Shown: positions 1-6,533 of the stretch, piece by piece
Layout: each line of letters begins with the position of its first letter
Position numbering within the stretch: position 1 is the first letter of the stretch
Assembly: GCA_902797005.1 (NCBI GenBank)
Contig: CADBRE010000039.1
Location: forward strand, 1 to 8,824
Length of the DNA: 8,824 bases
DNA from: an uncultured Erysipelotrichaceae bacterium
GTDB lineage: Bacteria; Bacillota_I; Bacilli_A; RF39; UBA660
Direction: 5' to 3'
Position numbers and translations under genes: made by a program
The notes under the pieces: model-generated
Told to the model about the DNA's origin: nothing
The model's input: the letters and a program-made list of their open reading frames with translations, nothing else
Database searches by the model: none

Positions 1-437
1 GTCCAATACAAGAAATTATATCCTTCCTTTGTTGGTTCATTTGGAATAGATACAGTTTTTCCTTCTTCTATAATTACTTTTTCTAAAGTTCCATCAGTGT
101 CAAATGTAACTTCATAAGTTATAGCTTCAGGGTTTATATTTTCCTGATAACTAGCAACTAAAGTTAAATCACTATTAACTTCTTTAGAAAAATCATATTT
201 TATTCCATTAAATAACCATTCTACAAAAGTATATCCTTCTTTTACTGGATTATTTGGTTTAGTAACTAAACCACCTTCTTTTACTGTTTGACTAGGCACA
301 TTACTTCCACCATCCGAGTTAAAAGTAACTGTATATTCTTTAGTATTGTTTTTTAGATAAACAATGCCAAATACTCCTAATCCAATTAGTAAAACAAATA
401 AAACAGCAAATATTACTCCTATGTTTTTCTTTTCCAT
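1..437 (-). CDS. Membrane-anchored InlB B-repeat (Listeria-Bacteroides repeat) surface protein, 3' part off the left edge
   Basis: The first 145 codons are visible, and the reading frame is still open at the window edge. The protein starts MEKKNIGVIFAV and has one hydrophobic segment at about residues 6-28 (FAVLFVLLIGLGVFGIVYL), with a short charged N-terminus in front. It is therefore probably a single-pass anchored protein with its bulk outside the cell. Two B-repeat units follow. Unit 1, at about residues 35-98, begins YTVTFNSDGGSNVPSQ and contains KEGYTFVEW. Unit 2, from about residue 107, begins YEVTFDTDG and contains KEGYNFLYW. The pattern of YxVTF-D-DGG, then KP-P-KEGYxFxxW, then a Y/F-x-D linker is diagnostic of the Flg_new/InlB B-repeat family, found in adhesins and other surface proteins of Gram-positive bacteria. 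The start is supported by AAAGGAAG just upstream of ATG. The downstream domains are unseen, so the specific role is unknown. Confidence 0.9.
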   Translation of the reverse strand, partial: MEKKNIGVIFAVLFVLLIGLGVFGIVYLKNNTKEYTVTFNSDGGSNVPSQTVKEGGLVTKPNNPVKEGYTFVEWLFNGIKYDFSKEVNSDLTLVASYQENINPEAITYEVTFDTDGTLEKVIIEEGKTVSIPNEPTKEGYNFLYW

Positions 438-599
438 CTTTACTTCCTTTCATTTTTTTATTTAAAATAATTCATAAATCTTTTTATTCTTTTTACCACC
501 TCGTCAGTCTTTATTAATACTAGATTAGATAATAAGTAAAAATATACATGTTGTAAAACTAATCGCATTTTAATCTTATTGGTTATGTTGCCAATACTA
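438..599 (-). promoter_or_regulatory. Long 5' leader of the InlB-repeat gene, homologous to the leader at 3374-3478
   Basis: About 160 nt separate the predicted transcription start from the ATG at 437. The stretch matches the leader of the other surface-protein unit in the same order: an ATTAGTTTT block, a TCTAATC block, an identical 14-mer ACGAGGTGGTAAAA (minus strand; 491-504 here and 3389-3402 there), and then TTTATGAAT. The 14-mer contains a Shine-Dalgarno-like GAGGTGG but lies about 55 nt before the annotated ATG, too far to serve it. In this copy the ATGAAT only opens a 5-codon ORF (MNYFK-stop). The leader may carry a translated leader peptide or a regulatory RNA element; which of these is inference. 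Confidence 0.5.
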
Positions 600-608
600 A
601 TTAGTATT
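593..608. promoter_or_regulatory. Perfect 16-bp palindrome at the transcription start, candidate operator
   Basis: AATACTAATTAGTATT is identical to its own reverse complement. It spans the last three bases of the -10 and the predicted start site, where a repressor would block transcription. The equivalent position in the sister promoter (3472-3487) keeps 13 of the 16 bases but loses much of the symmetry (5 of 8 arm positions). No cognate regulator is seen in the window, so the operator role is inference. Confidence 0.45.
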
Positions 609-634
609 ATACTGAATATTTATCTAGTAGTCAA
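606..634 (-). promoter_or_regulatory. Sigma-A type promoter for the InlB-repeat gene
   Basis: On the minus strand the -35 is TTGACT (629-634) and the -10 is TATAAT (606-611), with a 17-bp spacer. This is a near-consensus vegetative promoter. Transcription should begin near 599, leaving a leader of about 160 nt. The same hexamers and spacing, with flanking identities (CTATTGACTA and CAGTATAAT), occur at 3485-3513. Confidence 0.85.
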
Positions 635-693
635 TAGACCTAATCAATATTAAAATGAAATTAGAGGGGATTCTTGATAGAAGCAAAAACAGA

Positions 694-718
694 AAAAGCA
701 TGCTTAAAGCATGCTTTT
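694..718 (-). terminator. Intrinsic terminator after the 578-aa protein gene
   Basis: A perfect 10-bp inverted repeat (AAAAGCATGC at 694-703 and GCATGCTTTT at 709-718, with a 5-nt loop) sits 27 nt after the stop codon at 746. On the minus strand the stem runs into TTTTTCTGTTTTT, a U-rich tract, so it terminates leftward transcription. It separates this unit from the promoter at 606-634. The 55 bp between the promoter and the terminator (635-690) show no gene. Confidence 0.85.
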
Positions 719-745
719 CTATAATTAGATTAATATCCATCTTAG

Positions 746-2482
746 TTATCTTCTTACTGCATCATAATAAGTTATTACTTCGCCTTTATTTGTAATAAAA
801 TATAATTCAGGTGTATGGTAGCCAGTGTCATTATATCTGTTAATTGTATCAACAATACCATTTATATTTAGCTTTTTTACCATATCAATTATTTTGATAT
901 TATGAAAAGTTTCATACTCATTTAAATTATCTGAACCATAACCAACGATGTATACATTATTACTTTCAGTATATATAGTCATTACATCTTCAAATGCACA
1001 GCAGGAAGCCCAGTTAGAAATGTATGTTGCTTTTTCTTTATCAAATATAAGCTTATCTTTAACTCCGTATCCTTCATAATATACATTACCATCTTTTATA
1101 TAAAACTTAGCTGTTTCAATAGAAAACTCATTAGTTTTAGGAATGTACATATCGAAATCTTTAATATAGATTATATCAGTAGGTTTCTTATTAGTGTTTA
1201 ATACTACTTTTGTATATTTGCCTTCCGTTCCGAACATATCCCAATTAAATAAAGCTTTTTCGTATGGAGAAGGCATTATACTAGGATTATTATAGTTGCC
1301 TATTCTATCAGTGCTTACCAATATTCCCTTCTGGTTTATATATTGCACATAGCTATCCAAGTCATTTACTTTAGTAGATGCTTTTGATGTACATTCTATA
1401 AAATCATTTTTAGTAAGGGTATCTCCTGCCTTTTTGTTTTCTTTAACACATAGATGTCTGAAATCGTAACTATTTCCTTCTTTTTTTGAAGTAATATTAC
1501 TAATACTAGACCAGCTGCCAACATGTTTCACTCCATTATCTATATAATAATATCTAGCTGCAAAATCAATGTCAGTTTCAAAATTATCATATGTATAAAA
1601 GTCCAAGCTTTCATTTAAACTTTTATCAGCTAAGAAGGTTAGTTCTTTTCCTTCTATTTCTTCTCCAGTTTTACATGCCTGGATGCAAGAACGATATATT
1701 TCTATTCCATCAATTCTTTCACTCTTTTCAATCTGTTTAGTATTTATTACTATATGTGATGCCATATATGATTCGTTATACCAACCCGAATATAATGGGT
1801 AACTGTATGAAATAACGCTTTCAATAACTGGAACTGGCAAATCATTACTGCTCGTTTTTTCAGATATAACATTATATACTATGCCGGTATATTCTTTTTT
1901 ATAGGAACCATTCTCAAAAGTATATTTAACTTCTTTTCCTATGTTACTATCATTTTCAATCGTAAAAATCGAATTATTGATTAATCTATAAGAATCAATT
2001 TCTTTTCTATTGGTGTCTTCATATTTTATTTTACCATTTTCTGTTAAATCAAGTAATTGAGTAAAATTATTGTTGTCTCCCTTTATTACGGAATAATCTA
2101 TTAAAGCGTTATCTGATTTATTTCTCCATTCTACTGTATAATAATTATAATTGTCATTAGAAACAATATTAGCTATATTGACATTGTAATTATTGCAATA
2201 ATCATTACTTGTGCCTGTCTCATTCAAAGATACATAGTCACGATTTATTATTTCAATCTTTTTAATATCATCAGAATAAACATTCAAAACTAAATCATTA
2301 TCTCTAATTTCAAAATTGTACTTTAGAACATTATTATAATTAAACTCTTTGTTACATTTAATACTCTGTTTATTAGTGTCAGATGTATTTTTGTTGTTTA
2401 ATTTATAATATATGAACCCAAATATCCCTCCTGCACATAAAACAATTACTGCTATTAAAATAGCAAATTGACTTTTTTTCAT
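746..2482 (-). CDS. Membrane-anchored extracytoplasmic protein, 578 aa, paralogue of the upstream gene; function unknown
   Basis: I do not recognise a named family. Residues 1-4 are charged and residues 5-26 form one hydrophobic segment (QFAILIAVIVLCAGGIFG and on), so the protein is probably N-terminally anchored with about 550 residues outside. Residues about 40-207 align over their full length with the neighbouring 222-aa protein, including a cysteine pair (C43, C96) and the closing motif YTFENGSYKKEYTGIVY. Residues about 215-335 look fibronectin-III-like (GIEIYRS, then FAARYYYIDNGVKHVGSWSS). The C-terminal third has short strand-like units (KDGNVYYEGYG, SNNVYIVGYG, NKGEVITYY) that resemble propeller or RCC1-type blades. 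All eight external cysteines (43, 96, 266, 270, 345, 364, 494, 495) could pair. The ATG follows AAGGAAGG at good spacing. It is the second gene of a two-gene operon, 29 bp after its paralogue, and is closed by a hairpin terminator. Fold assignments are inference. Confidence 0.85.
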   Translation of the reverse strand: MKKSQFAILIAVIVLCAGGIFGFIYYKLNNKNTSDTNKQSIKCNKEFNYNNVLKYNFEIRDNDLVLNVYSDDIKKIEIINRDYVSLNETGTSNDYCNNYNVNIANIVSNDNYNYYTVEWRNKSDNALIDYSVIKGDNNNFTQLLDLTENGKIKYEDTNRKEIDSYRLINNSIFTIENDSNIGKEVKYTFENGSYKKEYTGIVYNVISEKTSSNDLPVPVIESVISYSYPLYSGWYNESYMASHIVINTKQIEKSERIDGIEIYRSCIQACKTGEEIEGKELTFLADKSLNESLDFYTYDNFETDIDFAARYYYIDNGVKHVGSWSSISNITSKKEGNSYDFRHLCVKENKKAGDTLTKNDFIECTSKASTKVNDLDSYVQYINQKGILVSTDRIGNYNNPSIMPSPYEKALFNWDMFGTEGKYTKVVLNTNKKPTDIIYIKDFDMYIPKTNEFSIETAKFYIKDGNVYYEGYGVKDKLIFDKEKATYISNWASCCAFEDVMTIYTESNNVYIVGYGSDNLNEYETFHNIKIIDMVKKLNINGIVDTINRYNDTGYHTPELYFITNKGEVITYYDAVRR

Positions 2483-2500
2483 CTTTATCCTTCCTTCTTA
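2418..2500 (-). repeat. 83-bp near-identical direct repeat, copy 1 (RBS plus anchor-coding start of the 578-aa gene)
   Basis: It covers the Shine-Dalgarno region and about the first 22 codons. It differs from 3116-3198 at only two positions that I can see (an a/t at 2444 and an a/g at 2465), whereas the rest of the two genes has diverged strongly. Confidence 0.85.
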
Positions 2501-2511
2501 GCTTTTAATTA

Positions 2512-3180
2512 CTATTTATTGCCACTAATACCCTTATAAATGACACCAGTATATCTTTTTGAATAAGTCCCATTGTTAAATGTATATTCTATCTCATGGC
2601 CTTCGTTATTAACTAGTTCAATTACATATACGGCATTACCTATAATTCTATAGTTATTTACTTCTTCATTAGTAGATTCGTTAATATAACCTGTATTAGC
2701 ATATTCAGATAAATCAATAATCATTTTATTGTTTTGACTTTCGTCAAATACAGCATATCCAATAGTTAAACCAGATATGTCACTCAATTTTACTGAATAA
2801 TACTTATGATTATCGTTCGAACCAATTCTATAAACATTCATTGTTTTATCATTACATATAGTGTTTGAATCAGCTGTATTAACAATAAAATAACCAAGTT
2901 GTTTTTTTTCAAAAAATACATTTCCATTATAATTGACTTGCAATACCAAATCATCATTATTTCTATAAATGCCGTAATTATAGTTTTTCCCTTCAAAGAC
3001 TACGGAGTTACCACATATAAAATCTTTTGCATTATTAATAGTGTCATTCTTTCCACTATTATTATCTGTATTTAACTTTTCAGATTCTTGCTTATCAAGT
3101 TTATATTTAACATAACCAAATATCCCTCCTGCACATAAAACTATTACTGCTATTAAAATAGCGAATTGACTTTTTTTCAT
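2512..3180 (-). CDS. Membrane-anchored extracytoplasmic protein, 222 aa, short paralogue of the following gene; function unknown
   Basis: The first 22 residues are identical to those of the 578-aa protein (MKKSQFAILI, then AVIVLCAGGIFG), giving a single N-terminal anchor. A polar, Asn/Lys-rich linker (about 28-53) leads to one external domain (about 54-218). This domain aligns with residues 40-207 of the paralogue: DDLVLQVNY versus DNDLVLNVY, SNDNHKYYSV versus SNDNYNYYTV, and YTFNNGTYSKRYTGVIY versus YTFENGSYKKEYTGIVY. The cysteine pair is C56 and C109. The protein stops exactly where that shared domain ends (TAG then TAA), so it lacks the Fn3-like and C-terminal parts. The simplest reading is a tandem duplication followed by domain loss here, or domain gain in the neighbour. 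The start is set by AAGGAAGG. It is the first gene of the unit driven from 3485-3513. A lipobox is unlikely, because Leu rather than Gly, Ala or Ser precedes Cys16. Confidence 0.85.
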   Translation of the reverse strand: MKKSQFAILIAVIVLCAGGIFGYVKYKLDKQESEKLNTDNNSGKNDTINNAKDFICGNSVVFEGKNYNYGIYRNNDDLVLQVNYNGNVFFEKKQLGYFIVNTADSNTICNDKTMNVYRIGSNDNHKYYSVKLSDISGLTIGYAVFDESQNNKMIIDLSEYANTGYINESTNEEVNNYRIIGNAVYVIELVNNEGHEIEYTFNNGTYSKRYTGVIYKGISGNK

Positions 3181-3198
3181 CTTTATCCTTCCTTCTTA
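3116..3198 (-). repeat. 83-bp near-identical direct repeat, copy 2 (RBS plus anchor-coding start of the 222-aa gene)
   Basis: This is the partner of 2418-2500 and is about 98% identical, including the RBS. The sharp boundary between near-identity and divergence suggests gene conversion or recent exchange of a start cassette. Confidence 0.85.
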
Positions 3199-3208
3199 TT
3201 ATATATTA

Positions 3209-3373
3209 TCACTCACTTTTAATTATTTTAATGTTATCTTGCTTTACGCCAATTGTTTCCGTTTTCTACATTATTTTTAAGTGAAATTTTAGATCAAATT
3301 TTTGATCCATTAAGCCTTTTACAAGGCTTCCTATCTTTTCTTTGTTTCCTTCTTTTCTATTCAAGCTATTCAT
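3209..3373 (-). pseudogene. Interrupted small ORF in the leader of the surface-protein operon
   Basis: From an ATG at 3373 the frame reads 35 codons (MNSLNRKEGNKEKIG, then SLVKGLMDQKFDLKFHLKIM) to a TAG at 3266-3268. It then continues in the same frame for 18 more protein-like codons (KTETIGVKQDNIKIIKSE) to tandem TGA TAA, just before the RBS of the 222-aa gene. A 4-codon ORF (MVYE) with AAAGGA upstream overlaps its start as ATGAATAG, an arrangement compatible with re-initiation. It could be a decayed gene, a 35-aa leader peptide, or chance coding in AT-rich DNA. No family is recognised. Confidence 0.35.
3292..3329 (-). promoter_or_regulatory. Two tandem hairpins in the operon leader
   Basis: Two perfect 7-bp inverted repeats lie three to four bases apart. 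One is AAGCCTT (3312-3318) with AAGGCTT (3323-3329) and a 4-nt loop. The other is GATCAAA (3292-3298) with TTTGATC (3301-3307) and a 2-nt gap. Neither is followed by a U-tract on the minus strand, so they are not simple terminators. They fall inside the interrupted small ORF and could pause translation or protect the RNA. Their function is inference. Confidence 0.4.
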
Positions 3374-3484
3374 AAACCATTATATTCCTTTTACCACCTC
3401 GTTTATCTTTTGTATATTTGATTAGACAATTATAAATAATATATGTGTAACAAAACTAATAATATTGTACCTATACTAATTTTT

Positions 3485-3513
3485 ATTATACTGGTTATTA
3501 AGCCACTAGTCAA
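3485..3513 (-). promoter_or_regulatory. Sigma-A type promoter for the two-gene surface-protein operon
   Basis: On the minus strand the -35 is TTGACT (3508-3513) and the -10 is TATAAT (3485-3490), with a 17-bp spacer. This is the same layout as the promoter at 606-634, with matching flanks. Transcription should start near 3478, giving a leader of about 300 nt before the ATG at 3180. Confidence 0.85.
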
Positions 3514-3721
3514 TAGGTCTTTGTAAAGGCAAAATAAAAATAGGAAAGATTTTATGGCAGAATAATAGATTTTAAATGGTATTTATATATTTAAAACTAA
3601 CCAATCTTTTAAAAGGAAAAACATCTCTATTAATAAATTTATGAGAGATATAATACTATATATGTTTTAGCTAGGCTTTGTAATCACTTAAATTGTGATA
3701 CAAATGATATTATAGAATACA
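3514..3721. other. Intergenic stretch without a supported gene
   Basis: About 200 bp of AT-rich DNA lie between the surface-protein promoter and the polA terminator. Only ORFs of a few codons are present. An imperfect hairpin with one bulge (ATCAC/GTGAT flanked by TTGT/ACAA, 3678-3703) has no U-tract on either strand. Nothing else was recognised. Confidence 0.6.
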
Positions 3722-3749
3722 AAAACACACTTAAGCAAAAGTGTGTTTT
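3722..3749 (-). terminator. Intrinsic terminator downstream of polA
   Basis: A perfect 11-bp stem (AAAACACACTT at 3722-3732 and AAGTGTGTTTT at 3739-3749) closes a 6-nt loop. On the minus strand it is followed by TGTATTCTAT after a run of T within the stem end. It lies 82 bp after the polA stop and begins right at the TAA of the remnant reading frame at 3748, as expected for the native terminator of a gene that once ended there. Confidence 0.85.
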
Positions 3750-3819
3750 AAACTGTTATCAATTCTTCAAGCATTTCTTGAATTTTATCTATATCTGTAA
3801 AGAATAAGTTAAGTCCATT
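3748..3819 (-). pseudogene. Protein-like scrap between polA and its terminator, probable gene remnant
   Basis: The polA frame continues past TAG-N-A-K-TAA into NGLNLFFTDIDKIQEMLEELITV and a TAA that abuts the terminator stem. The string has a plausible amphipathic helix (DIDKIQEMLEEL) and looks like the C-terminus of a protein, but there is no start codon or RBS for it. I infer that a downstream operon gene was deleted and left its last 20 or so codons and its terminator. Chance coding in AT-rich DNA is the alternative. I do not recognise the family. Confidence 0.4.
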
Positions 3820-3831
3820 TTATTTTGCGTT

Positions 3832-6450
3832 CTACCAGTTAGTTCCACTTTCTACATCAACTTTAAGTGGCACATCTAAATCATACGCGTGTTCCATTAC
3901 ATCTCTTACAAGGTTTTCCATTTCTTCTTTTTCTTCAAGTGGAACACTAAATACAAGCTCATCGTGTACTTGCACTAACATCTGACTCTTTAAATTACGT
4001 TTAGTCATTTCTTTATCTACTTCAATCATAGCTTTTTTAATTATATCTGCACTAGTGCCTTGAATAGGTGTATTAAGCGCAATTCTTTCGCCTGTTTTCC
4101 TAATTAAATAGTTAGTGTTTTTAAGCTCATCTATTACTCTTTTTCTATTCATAAGAGTTCTTACATAACCTTTTTCTTTTGCCTGAGCAACGATGTTTGT
4201 CATATATTCTTGTACTTTTGGATACATATCTAAGTATTTATCAATAAGCACTCTTGCATCTTTTGCTAATATATCTAAGTTTTCACCTAGTCCAAATCCA
4301 CTTATGCCATAGACTATACCAAATATTACAGCTTTAGCAGTTCTTCTTTGATTTTTAGTTACTGCCTCTACTGGAATTCCAAATATATCAGAAGCAACTT
4401 TAGAGTGTATGTCTTCCCCATTCTTAAAAGCATTTATGAGTGTTTCGTCATGTGCAATATGAGATAAAACTCTTAGCTCGATTTGAGAGTAGTCACTACT
4501 CATTATTATGCTGCCTTCTCCAGGAAAGAAAGCTTTTCTTATTTGTTTACCTTCTTCACTCCTAATAGGTATATTTTGAAGATTAGGCTCTACTGAAGAA
4601 AGACGCCCTGTTCTAGTTACAGCTTGCTTGTATATTGTATGAATCTTCCCGTCTTCCATAATGTATTTCTTAAGACCATCCATATATGTAGACATAATCT
4701 TACTTAAGTTTCTATACTCTAGTATTAAAGGTACAATCGGATGCATATCTGCTATTTTAGCTAAAGCATCATGATCTGTTGGATAACCATTTCTTCCTGC
4801 TTTTTTACCATGCGGAAGATGCAATTTATCAAAAAGTACTCCACCTAATTGTTTAGTAGAAGAAATATTGAACTCTCCTCCAGCCATATTGTATATGCTA
4901 TTGGTAATAATATCTAACTTAACTGCTATCTCTTCCTGCATTTCATCTAGCACTTCTTTACTGCAAAGCATTCCATTTAGTTCCATTTTAGCTAGTACAT
5001 TTATAAGTGGCATTTCCATATTATCATAAAGATCTCTCATTTGTTCTTTATCAAGTTCTTCCAAAAACGCTTCCCTAGTCTCATAAATATACTTAGCTTT
5101 AAGTGCTACATTTTTAATAAACTCTTCTTCAGAAGGACGTTCATCTTTCTTTTTAAGTAGTTCTTCATAAAATGCAATATCATAACCTTTTGCATTAGCA
5201 ATATAACTTATATCTTCTTTAGTATTATAGTTTAGTAAATAAGCAGCTATCATGTTGTCGTATTCACCACGTGATACATCAATACCAATTTTCTTAAGTG
5301 CAACTATATTCTTTTTTAAATCATATGTGTATTTTGCATGTTCAAAAATATTAGTATTCTCTTTTATAGCATCAAGAGTTAAATAATATGCTTTTTCTCC
5401 ATCATAGATGCTCATTCCTATAATATTTGCCTGGTGATAGTTGGATTCATCTAGTTCAATGTAATATGCAAAGTCTTTACTTATTTCTATATTTCCTTCA
5501 ACTTTAATAACTTCCATTTCCTTTTTTAAAGAAGTTTCTTCATCAGTAAAGTTAAGTGATAATTGTTCATCTTCTTCTTTATATGTACTTTCAAACTTTT
5601 TAAGTAATGAAAAGAATTCTAAATCCTTATATATCTCTTTTACCTTCTGTGCATTTACACTTTTCTTCTTTATATCTTCAAATGTTAGATTTAGTGGTAC
5701 TTCTCTATAAATAGTCGCAATTTCTTTTGAGAAAAATGCATTATCTTTGTCTTCTACTAACTTTTCTCTTGTTTTGGCTGATATGCTATCTAAGTTATCA
5801 TATACTCCTTCAAGTGATCCATAAGTACTTATTAGGTTTATCGCTGTCTTTTCGCCTATTCCCTTTACACCAGGTATATTATCTGAAGCATCACCCATCA
5901 AAGCTTTTAAATCTATCATTTTTATTGGCTCACACTGATATGTTTCAAAAAACACTTTTTCATCCATCATTATATAGTCATGTTGTTTTAAAAGTTTTAC
6001 ATTTACATCATTACTTATTAGCTGAAGTAAGTCTTTATCTGAAGAAACTATAGTCGCATCATATTCTTTATCTTCATCAGCCATTTTAGCAAAAGTTCCA
6101 ATTATATCATCAGCTTCATAGTTTTCAGCATCTAATGCTTTTATCCCTAGTGCATCTAATATTTCATATGCTTTAGGAAATTGCATAAGTAAATCATCTG
6201 GAGTTTTAATTCTTCCTGCTTTATAATTATCATACTTCTCATGTCTAAAGTTTTTTCCTTTATCAAAAGCAACCATTATGTATTCCGGATTTTCTTCTGC
6301 AACTATTTTATTTATCATATTGATAAAACCAAACAAAGCATTAGTCGGAAATCCTTTGCTATTCTTCATTAAACTTCCTGAATATGCAGTTGCATAATAA
6401 CTTCTAAATAACAAGTTGTTACCATCTATTAATATAGCTCTTTTCATCAT
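3832..6450 (-). CDS. polA: DNA polymerase I
   Basis: Pol I fills gaps and removes RNA primers during lagging-strand maturation and excision repair. At 872 aa it is full length. Residues 1-290 are the 5'-3' nuclease (ILIDGNN with D9, YEADD near 111-115, SSDKD near 136-140, GDASDNIPGVKGIG near 186-199). Residues about 310-475 are the 3'-5' exonuclease fold; the E. coli DTE metal site is replaced by YIELDESN, so proofreading is probably lost, as in Bacillus relatives. The polymerase domain has TRTGRLSSVEPNLQNIP (612-628), motif A SSDYSQIELR (D653), motif B RRTAKAVIFGIVYG (K706, F710, Y714) and motif C VHDE (828-831). Two adjacent ATGs compete. The second, at 6447 (MKRAILIDGNN), sits better after AGAAGGTG and matches family starts. 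The protein ends ...SGTNW at a TAG where the family has WYDAK; N-A-K-TAA follows in frame. Confidence 0.98.
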   Translation of the reverse strand: MMKRAILIDGNNLLFRSYYATAYSGSLMKNSKGFPTNALFGFINMINKIVAEENPEYIMVAFDKGKNFRHEKYDNYKAGRIKTPDDLLMQFPKAYEILDALGIKALDAENYEADDIIGTFAKMADEDKEYDATIVSSDKDLLQLISNDVNVKLLKQHDYIMMDEKVFFETYQCEPIKMIDLKALMGDASDNIPGVKGIGEKTAINLISTYGSLEGVYDNLDSISAKTREKLVEDKDNAFFSKEIATIYREVPLNLTFEDIKKKSVNAQKVKEIYKDLEFFSLLKKFESTYKEEDEQLSLNFTDEETSLKKEMEVIKVEGNIEISKDFAYYIELDESNYHQANIIGMSIYDGEKAYYLTLDAIKENTNIFEHAKYTYDLKKNIVALKKIGIDVSRGEYDNMIAAYLLNYNTKEDISYIANAKGYDIAFYEELLKKKDERPSEEEFIKNVALKAKYIYETREAFLEELDKEQMRDLYDNMEMPLINVLAKMELNGMLCSKEVLDEMQEEIAVKLDIITNSIYNMAGGEFNISSTKQLGGVLFDKLHLPHGKKAGRNGYPTDHDALAKIADMHPIVPLILEYRNLSKIMSTYMDGLKKYIMEDGKIHTIYKQAVTRTGRLSSVEPNLQNIPIRSEEGKQIRKAFFPGEGSIIMSSDYSQIELRVLSHIAHDETLINAFKNGEDIHSKVASDIFGIPVEAVTKNQRRTAKAVIFGIVYGISGFGLGENLDILAKDARVLIDKYLDMYPKVQEYMTNIVAQAKEKGYVRTLMNRKRVIDELKNTNYLIRKTGERIALNTPIQGTSADIIKKAMIEVDKEMTKRNLKSQMLVQVHDELVFSVPLEEKEEMENLVRDVMEHAYDLDVPLKVDVESGTNW

Positions 6451-6466
6451 TTCACCTTCTGATTTA

Positions 6467-6495
6467 ATTGTATCAAACTATAATATATTTGTCCA
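6467..6495 (-). promoter_or_regulatory. Candidate promoter for polA
   Basis: On the minus strand TGGACA (6490-6495) and TACAAT (6467-6472) lie 17 bp apart, each one base from consensus. The start would fall near 6460, leaving only about 13 nt before the ATG at 6447, just enough for the AGAAGGTG ribosome site. No terminator is visible between the ATPase gene and polA, so readthrough from the upstream operon may also contribute. Confidence 0.5.
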
Positions 6496-6533
6496 TTTTT
6501 TAGACTATTTATGTGTTATTTTTGTAATACATT

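Noticed and set aside
2434..2482. Lipoprotein signal in the two paralogues (IVLC at residues 13-16)
   Set aside because: The residue before Cys is Leu, not Ala, Gly or Ser, and the hydrophobic stretch continues past it. A transmembrane anchor fits better.
3678..3703. Hairpin with ATCAC/GTGAT stem as a terminator
   Set aside because: The stem is short and bulged, and no T-run follows on either strand.
3832..3834. Genome-wide reassignment of TAG as a sense codon
   Set aside because: TAG ends dinD one base before the rhuM ATG, ends rhuM just before the AGGAGGTGA of the next gene, and ends the 222-aa gene with TAA next. TAG is therefore a working stop here, and local mutation explains the polA case better.
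5727..6053. 108-codon plus-strand ORF
   Set aside because: It lies wholly antisense to polA, has a Leu/His-rich composition typical of a shadow frame, and has no ribosome site.
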